Assembly (NCBI GenBank): GCA_015231885.1
Contig: JADGAT010000009.1
Coordinates: forward strand, 1-64,000
Reading direction: 5' to 3'
Length of the DNA stretch: 64,000 nucleotides
Source of the DNA: SAR324 cluster bacterium
GTDB lineage: Bacteria > SAR324 > NAC60-12
Shown here: positions 58,879-64,000 of the stretch, piece after piece
Position numbering within the stretch: position 1 is the first letter of the stretch
Layout of the letters: each line of letters opens with the position of its first letter
Notes under the pieces: model-generated
What the model saw: the letters and a program-made list of their open reading frames with translations, nothing else
Databases searched by the model: none
What the model was told of the DNA's origin: nothing
Made by a program: the position numbers and the translations under genes

Positions 58879-59033
58879 GGAATGCTCAAGCAATAAATTA
58901 TAAATCTACTTGTCTTTTCAACGATCTTCTGCGTTGCTTTACCGGTTACATAGCAAGCTATTCACCCGATAAAAAGCCTTGAACCTCGATGAAAATCCTG
59001 CGTAACTTTCACATGTTATTATTTTCGTCTTCC
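58879..59033 (-). repeat. Full-length MITE-like palindromic element, sub-family B, inverted
   Basis: 155 bp in the opposite orientation to the copies at 40928 and 55623, with TTA on both flanks. It sits 21 bp upstream of the glgB start. Confidence 0.9.
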
Positions 59034-59081
59034 TTAAGATAATCCGATTTATTAATAAAGAGAAAGGACAGCACTCGGTTT

Positions 59082-59429
59082 TTATCCTTTGTGCTGAAAA
59101 GAGGCAAGCGCATCTGCTTGAGTATCATAAATCTTCACCAATTCATCCAGGCCGATTCGTTGGGCTGCCAGTGTTACGGCTGCATTTGGCTGGCACAGAA
59201 CGAATTTGATATTTTCCTCTTTGAGTTCTTTGCGAAGCAGTATAATAACCGCCAACCCTGTAGAATCCATGATATCAACTTCTTTCAAATCAATGAGGAG
59301 TCCCTGAAATGTTTCTTCCTTGATCAAACGGGTCAAATAAGAACGCAGTTTTCCTGTGAACTGCATGTTGAGGCTGCCCTGAATAGATACCGTACAGATT
59401 TTATCTGCAATATCGTATGAAATCAGCAC
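59082..59429 (-). CDS. STAS-domain protein coupled to tldE
   Basis: 115 residues, GTG start directly after the tldE stop, sharing its GGAGG ribosome binding site, so it is translationally coupled to it. STAS fold with DIMDSTGLAVIILLRKEL containing the conserved serine. It forms the third gene of a tldD-tldE-STAS operon; a link between partner switching and these proteases is unknown to me. Confidence 0.87.
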   Translation of the reverse strand: MLISYDIADKICTVSIQGSLNMQFTGKLRSYLTRLIKEETFQGLLIDLKEVDIMDSTGLAVIILLRKELKEENIKFVLCQPNAAVTLAAQRIGLDELVKIYDTQADALASFQHKG

Positions 59430-60803
59430 TCATCCTCCAGTCACGCTAATACCATCAATCAAAATGTAGGGGGCTTGGGTTCCACCAATGGTTGTGTGCA
59501 GGGCAGCACCAATGGTTTGTATGTGCTTCAACGCCTCAAAGACGTTGCCGGACACCATTGTTTCATCCACCGCATGGTTTCGTTCTCCATTCTCCAGCCA
59601 CCATGAATTCTTGGCTACTCCGGAAAACTGCCCTGAAATGGGGTCTGCATTACCACTGAAGCGTTTTAATACCAAGCCGGTACCCAGTTGCTGGCAAAGG
59701 GCCCAATCCGAAATTTCCTGTTCTTTTGCATTTTCAATGATCAAATTGGAAAATCCTATTTGCGGCAAAGAGTTCGCATCACCAGCGGCATTTCCAGTGG
59801 GCTTCGTTCCTGATTGATGGGCACTGAAACAGTTATGTGCTACAAAATTCAACCGCCCGTCTTTGATTATTTCATGATTTGCTGTAGAAATTCCCTCCCG
59901 GTCGAAGGGGTTCCATCCTTCCGGACGGCTTTTGTCCAAAGGGTTTTCACGGACACTTAACCATCTTGAAGTCACCTGCTCACCCATCAGATTTTTCCAG
60001 GAGCTGATTCCATCCAAATGGTTTTTCCCATTGGCATTGAATCCAATTGCTTGTCCGAGGATATCGATCACCGCCACTGGATGCAGAAGAACCGCTCCAT
60101 TATATGCTTTTGCAGGACGAGGAGACAGCGAACCTGATAACGATTGACGAAAACGCTCCATTGTTTCAATGATTTTTCTCTCCAGACTGGCTTTATCCCA
60201 AACGCACCCTCCGTCATAATCAAAACTGGTGACTTCGGTTGCTGTTTTCCCCATCCCCATGGCATACCAGGAACAGTTGGTTGCTGATGCCCGCTGGGAC
60301 AACCCATGGGAGTTGCTCAAAGTCCAGAATTGCTGGACACAAGAAATCTCGGCACGATCCAAAGCAATGTTTTTTACTTTGAATACTTCATCGACCACCA
60401 ATTGCAAATAATGGTATAAGTCTGCCGGTGAGATAGCCTGTAATTCTGGATCAAAGTTTTCATAATATCCCGTATTTTTTATTTTTTCGGCAATCTGATG
60501 ATGATCACTGGGTACTGAAAGAGAGGCCAGTTGCCTGGTTTCAGCAGCAACATCCCGAAGCACCGAGGAATCACTGGAATTGGTAGTCATGAAGCCCAGT
60601 TTCCCGTCAACAATCGCACGAATTCCATAAATGGATGTGGTGTTGCTTTTGCTTACAGAAAAATCATTTCCCTCATAAACCACAGTCGATTCAATGAAAT
60701 GTTGAGCAAAAATGTCACTTTGCACTCCGGCGGCACGGGCTCCATCGAGCATGATCTCACTATTTTTTAATAGTGTGTCAATGGTCTCTTTCGGTGTTTT
60801 CAT
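59430..60803 (-). CDS. pmbA: TldE/PmbA-like metalloprotease partner
   Basis: 457 residues from ATG 60803, chosen because AGGAGG lies 8 bases upstream and the ATGA overlap with tldD fits. A longer frame running back to 60905 would add 34 residues inside tldD. TldE-type features include the N-terminal SIYGIRAIVDGKLGF region and the C-terminal DETMVSGNVFEALKHI. TldE lacks the zinc motif and forms a heterodimer with TldD; the pair degrades or trims unfolded peptides and processes some modified peptides. Confidence 0.92.
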   Translation of the reverse strand: MKTPKETIDTLLKNSEIMLDGARAAGVQSDIFAQHFIESTVVYEGNDFSVSKSNTTSIYGIRAIVDGKLGFMTTNSSDSSVLRDVAAETRQLASLSVPSDHHQIAEKIKNTGYYENFDPELQAISPADLYHYLQLVVDEVFKVKNIALDRAEISCVQQFWTLSNSHGLSQRASATNCSWYAMGMGKTATEVTSFDYDGGCVWDKASLERKIIETMERFRQSLSGSLSPRPAKAYNGAVLLHPVAVIDILGQAIGFNANGKNHLDGISSWKNLMGEQVTSRWLSVRENPLDKSRPEGWNPFDREGISTANHEIIKDGRLNFVAHNCFSAHQSGTKPTGNAAGDANSLPQIGFSNLIIENAKEQEISDWALCQQLGTGLVLKRFSGNADPISGQFSGVAKNSWWLENGERNHAVDETMVSGNVFEALKHIQTIGAALHTTIGGTQAPYILIDGISVTGG

Positions 60804-62203
60804 TGCTGAGATCCTCCTACCAAAAGTTGACAACGGATATAAGGTCCTCCCGCATCGACTTTTGCAGGCTGCCCTTTCCCGCAATAACCGGCCCCCAAAT
60901 CCCATTTAAAATCCTGGCTGACGGCATCCACGGATCGCAACACGTCAAAGGCTTTTCCAGAGACAGTCAATTCCTGAACATAGTCACCGAGCTCCCCATT
61001 GTGAATTTGCCGAACTTTCGAGGCTCCAAACATGAATTCTCCCGTTGCATCAGCCTGACCGCTTCCAGGGCCATCAATGTAATAACCGTTTTCAATACCG
61101 CCAATCATGTCCTCCAGTTGATCATCACCAGGTTCAATGTAGGTATTACGCATACGAATGAGCGGTTCGTCGCTAAAGACCCATGCTCTGGCATTGCCGG
61201 TAGGCTCCACTCCATATTCAGCAGCCGATTCACGATTGTGAAGATAACTCACCAGTTTTCCTTCTTGTATAATTGTTGTTTTTTGACACAGCACACCTTC
61301 ATCATCAACAGGCAGCTCACCACCAGCACCATCAGTATACTCACTGTGGCCGCTGTCACACAAGGTGACCATAGAAGAAGCCACCATGTCATTCATTGTT
61401 TTTGCTGCAACGGATCCGGATTTGACAAAATCAGCTTCTACGGTATGGCCAATGGCTTCATGACTCAACAATCCTACCATGGCAGGGGATAAAATAACCG
61501 TCTTTTTGCCACCTTCTCCTTCAGGTGCCTTGAGCATGGCAACCGCTTCTTCCGCAGCACCTGAAATGAAGGATTCTATTGATTTATTTCGGAACAAACA
61601 ATCCCAGTTGCCCGTCGCACCGACCGTTTCCATGCCCTTGGAATGTTTGCTGCCATCAGCACCAAAAGCAATGAGTCGAAATTCAGGGCGTGATAGCTTG
61701 ATGTGACAATCGGCACCATCGGAAGTCATGATAATTTTGTCTTCAAATACTTCGGAATAACGACAAATAGCCGCCTCAATGTTATTTGCTTCTTTACTGA
61801 GTTGTTCTTCGGCATTTCTCACAAAACCGAATTTTTCCTCTAGCGGCATTAGAAACAATTCGTCATAACCCTGTACAAAAAAATCGCCTTTTGCTAATTG
61901 AGAGGTGGCTGCCAGATGGATTTTTTGTCTTTTGCGGACGCTCAAGGCCTGCGCCAGTTGTTCCGCATCACGAAGTGCTTTCTCCAAACCATCCTTCGAT
62001 AAATCAGACGTGGAAGCAAACCCCCAGGAACCGCTTGCCAGTACACGAATTCCAACGCCTTCATAATGCTTGGAGTTCATCTCATCCACTTCTCCTTTAC
62101 GCACTCCCAATGAACGGCTTCTGCGATTGTGATAACGAATTTCCGTCCAATGTCCAGCACCAGACAATAACTGTTGAAGCCTTGTTCGGATTGAAGTAGC
62201 CAT
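60800..62203 (-). CDS. tldD: TldD metalloprotease
   Basis: 467 residues. The HExxxH zinc motif lies at His248-Glu249-His252 (SHEAIGHTVEADF); a later GVLCQKTTIIQEGKLV and GVEPTGNARA belong to the family. It overlaps tldE by 4 nt (ATGA). It forms the TldD/TldE protease, which cleaves unfolded or leader peptides. The 5' gap to 62349 is 145 bp. Confidence 0.94.
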   Translation of the reverse strand: MATSIRTRLQQLLSGAGHWTEIRYHNRRSRSLGVRKGEVDEMNSKHYEGVGIRVLASGSWGFASTSDLSKDGLEKALRDAEQLAQALSVRKRQKIHLAATSQLAKGDFFVQGYDELFLMPLEEKFGFVRNAEEQLSKEANNIEAAICRYSEVFEDKIIMTSDGADCHIKLSRPEFRLIAFGADGSKHSKGMETVGATGNWDCLFRNKSIESFISGAAEEAVAMLKAPEGEGGKKTVILSPAMVGLLSHEAIGHTVEADFVKSGSVAAKTMNDMVASSMVTLCDSGHSEYTDGAGGELPVDDEGVLCQKTTIIQEGKLVSYLHNRESAAEYGVEPTGNARAWVFSDEPLIRMRNTYIEPGDDQLEDMIGGIENGYYIDGPGSGQADATGEFMFGASKVRQIHNGELGDYVQELTVSGKAFDVLRSVDAVSQDFKWDLGAGYCGKGQPAKVDAGGPYIRCQLLVGGSQQ

Positions 62204-62348
62204 ACAACCTCCTCTGTGATATGAAGATTAACTTTTGTGTGAACAGTATATACTTGTTTTATGCTGACAGGACAAGCGCTTAAATATAACATGTCATTGC
62301 GTGTATAAACAAGAAAGACGCTCAGGTCATTTTAAAAGAAGAGGATTG

Positions 62349-64000
62349 CTACAAAATTTTTATTACACATTTCAAGGCACGCAGTTGAGATAAAATTTTG
62401 TGGAAATTTTTTAAAGGAAGGGGCTCCAAGCGAATAAAAACATAAGCATCTTTTTCCATGCGTCCGCTCTCGATATCCATAATATTGCCCCCCATGCTTT
62501 TGATAACTTTTGTGATTTGAAAAATCACCCCCTTGTCCTCCAGGGTAATCAGCCGGATATGATGTCCTGTTTGGTCTTCGTGATCAATAACATTCCAGCC
62601 AACCGAAATAGGCTGTTTTTCTTCTTCTTTGATATGGCTGCAATTGTGTCGGTGAATGACCAGATCTTCCATATCTGTAGGAAAACCAACCACTTTATCA
62701 CCTGGTAAGGGAGCACAGCATTCAGCAAAACGTAGAAAAGGATCTTTGATGTCTTCAATGATAAACTCCGGGGGTGTCGATTTAAAGAGAGGGTCCAGGA
62801 AGCGGACTTGCCAATCCCGACGATCCAACTTTGCTTTGCTGACCAATTGGTGTTTTTTTAAGAAACGTCTTACATGAATTTGCTTGGATCCTAATCTTTC
62901 CTGAAATTGCTGCAAGCTGATTTTTTCATGTTTTAAAGCATCCTGGAATTCATCAGAAGGGACAAGTGTCTCAACATTTTCTCCCAGCTTGATCATTTCC
63001 TTTTGAAAAAAATCTTTTCCTACCTGGCGAGTCCTCAGTTTATTTTGAACACTGATAGCACGTTGAATGGCAACTTTGCTTTTTGCGGTTGCCACATATG
63101 TCAGCCAGTCACGGTTCGGTTTTACACTGGAATCCGTTAGAATTTGGATTCTTTCTCCATCAGCAAGCAGGCATTCCCGTGGAACACGTTTGCTTTGGAT
63201 CGTGTTGGTACTATTATCCGATGAGGTACTCACCAGGGCCCCAGCGCATGTATTTCCAAGATCGGAATGGATGTGATATGCAAAGTCCAGAATAGAAGCA
63301 CCCTGAGGGAAAAAATAAATATCGCCTTTGGGTGTGAATACCTGAAACTGATCGGTTGTCGAGTAGCGCAGGACTTCATCCATGCGGGGTTCTTTTTCTC
63401 CAATGATATTGTCGATTTGCTCGAAGTAGACGCGATAATATTCTGCGAGTTCAGTGGATGTCCCTTTCCAGTGTGCCATGATACCATGCCAGTTCAATGA
63501 ATGCATCTGCCTGGTTGCAATTTCAATGAAAGTCACTTCTCCTTGCACAATAATTTCTGTTTGCAATCCCTGATAACCATCCCAACGAGGGTTGCTGATG
63601 AAATCTTTTATTTTTAAAGGAATTGCACTAAAATTGGTATGCAGGACACCCAAAACATAATAAGTGTCCAAAGGGTATTCCACCAGAATTCGAAATCCTT
63701 CCAAAACGTGATCCACTTCTTTTTTTAAAACATAGGATTCTGGATGTGTGAAAATGGGATCAACATCATTGTAAGGCAGCTTGGAGCGGGACAGGGTATT
63801 GTGGAGAAGCTCACTCATGCTCTGGATGGCAAATTGTCTTTCTTTTTTCAGCGTCTTTAATTTCTGAGTGGTCCGGTTGTATCGTTTGGGGTAGAGGTAA
63901 CGAAAGCAGAGATCGGATAGTTCCATACTGATTTTTTCCAACCCAAGACGTTTTGAGAGGGGAACATAAATATCCAGGGTTTCCTGGCTGATCCTTCTCT
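62349..64000 (-). CDS. RelA/SpoT-family (p)ppGpp enzyme with degenerate synthetase domain (5' end outside window)
   Basis: The frame stays open to the window edge; the last codons before it read ETLDIYVPLSKRLGLEKI, typical of the segment after the HD hydrolase domain. Then come a synthetase-like domain, a TGS domain (VFTPKGDIYFFPQGASILDFAYHIH), a zinc-finger-like region with CCAPLPGD and a C-terminal ACT domain. Compared with active synthetases, the catalytic region is altered: (D/E)GFRILV with no FDLIAIR, DGYQGLQT instead of NGYQSIHT, and the GRFKDY loop reads LKIKDF. Synthetase activity is doubtful; hydrolase status depends on the unseen HD domain. Confidence 0.85.
   Translation of the reverse strand, partial: RRISQETLDIYVPLSKRLGLEKISMELSDLCFRYLYPKRYNRTTQKLKTLKKERQFAIQSMSELLHNTLSRSKLPYNDVDPIFTHPESYVLKKEVDHVLEGFRILVEYPLDTYYVLGVLHTNFSAIPLKIKDFISNPRWDGYQGLQTEIIVQGEVTFIEIATRQMHSLNWHGIMAHWKGTSTELAEYYRVYFEQIDNIIGEKEPRMDEVLRYSTTDQFQVFTPKGDIYFFPQGASILDFAYHIHSDLGNTCAGALVSTSSDNSTNTIQSKRVPRECLLADGERIQILTDSSVKPNRDWLTYVATAKSKVAIQRAISVQNKLRTRQVGKDFFQKEMIKLGENVETLVPSDEFQDALKHEKISLQQFQERLGSKQIHVRRFLKKHQLVSKAKLDRRDWQVRFLDPLFKSTPPEFIIEDIKDPFLRFAECCAPLPGDKVVGFPTDMEDLVIHRHNCSHIKEEEKQPISVGWNVIDHEDQTGHHIRLITLEDKGVIFQITKVIKSMGGNIMDIESGRMEKDAYVFIRLEPLPLKNFHKILSQLRALKCVIKIL

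Noticed and set aside
60804-60905. Longer start for the tldE frame
   Set aside because: The extra 34 residues lie inside tldD, have no RBS and show no family similarity. The ATG at 60803 has AGGAGG and the usual ATGA overlap.
60773-61492. Plus-strand frame of 239 codons opposite tldD/tldE
   Set aside because: Both strands cannot be coding here; the minus-strand TldD motif HEAIGH is decisive.
1-64000. CRISPR array, tRNA or rRNA genes, or phage genes
   Set aside because: No regularly spaced repeats, no cloverleaf-like blocks with CCA ends and no integrase/terminase/capsid-like frames were found by reading the window.

Overview
The window reads as a piece of a diderm (Gram-negative), probably proteobacterial or deltaproteobacteria-like chromosome of moderate GC content. 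Evidence for this is the lipoprotein and Tat signals, a System I cytochrome c maturation set (ccmF-ccmG-ccmH), TldD/TldE, a glutaredoxin-type ArsC, and very many large hybrid histidine kinases. The exact lineage cannot be read from the sequence. There are no rRNA or tRNA genes, no CRISPR array and no complete insertion sequence.

Layout. 0.2-3.5 kb: a secreted sugar-dehydrogenase-like/diheme fusion lipoprotein, a possible 28-residue peptide gene flanked by a repeated motif, and a STAS protein. 3.8-9.4 kb: LysR regulator, substrate-binding protein (SBP) and hybrid kinase. 9.5-10.4 kb: a TacA/TacT-like toxin-antitoxin pair with two operator-like palindromes. 10.5-19.6 kb: a non-canonical Pel exopolysaccharide locus (SUMF1-fold protein, GH114 lipoprotein, pelD, pelE, pelF, pelG on the minus strand; a PelA-like deacetylase divergent on the plus strand). 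PelA is split into two separate secreted proteins and pelB and pelC are absent. 19.7-36.5 kb: a NIT-domain chemoreceptor, a PAS-PAS-PP2C phosphatase, several hybrid kinases, two more SBP-kinase pairs, a hotdog thioesterase, an FprA-like NADP reductase and a second STAS protein. 36.6-39.7 kb: ccmFGH. 39.7-49 kb: a P-loop-like protein that has lost its Walker A motif, an unknown protein, a fourth SBP-kinase pair, a transposase remnant, a haem-binding protein, a membrane-anchored LuxR-type regulator and a third STAS protein. 49-64 kb: phosphoglucomutase, a TerB-like/DUF2225 protein, ArsC, a secreted unknown, a eukaryote-type fused HisHF, a GIY-YIG-like/zinc-ribbon protein, glycogen branching enzyme, a tldD-tldE-STAS operon, and the 3' part of a RelA/SpoT homologue whose synthetase domain looks degenerate.

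Themes. (1) Four times in 64 kb an SBP without any permease sits directly beside a membrane histidine kinase, which suggests SBP-dependent sensing. (2) Four single-domain STAS proteins, all keeping the phosphorylatable serine region, plus one PP2C phosphatase suggest partner-switching control. (3) The Pel locus has a c-di-GMP receptor (PelD with a kept RxxD site) and the synthesis and transport core, but a rearranged periplasmic part. (4) A dispersed ~155-bp palindromic, MITE-like element occurs at seven places in gaps between genes (two sub-families, some copies truncated), and all but one of the gaps longer than about 330 bp are largely accounted for by it.
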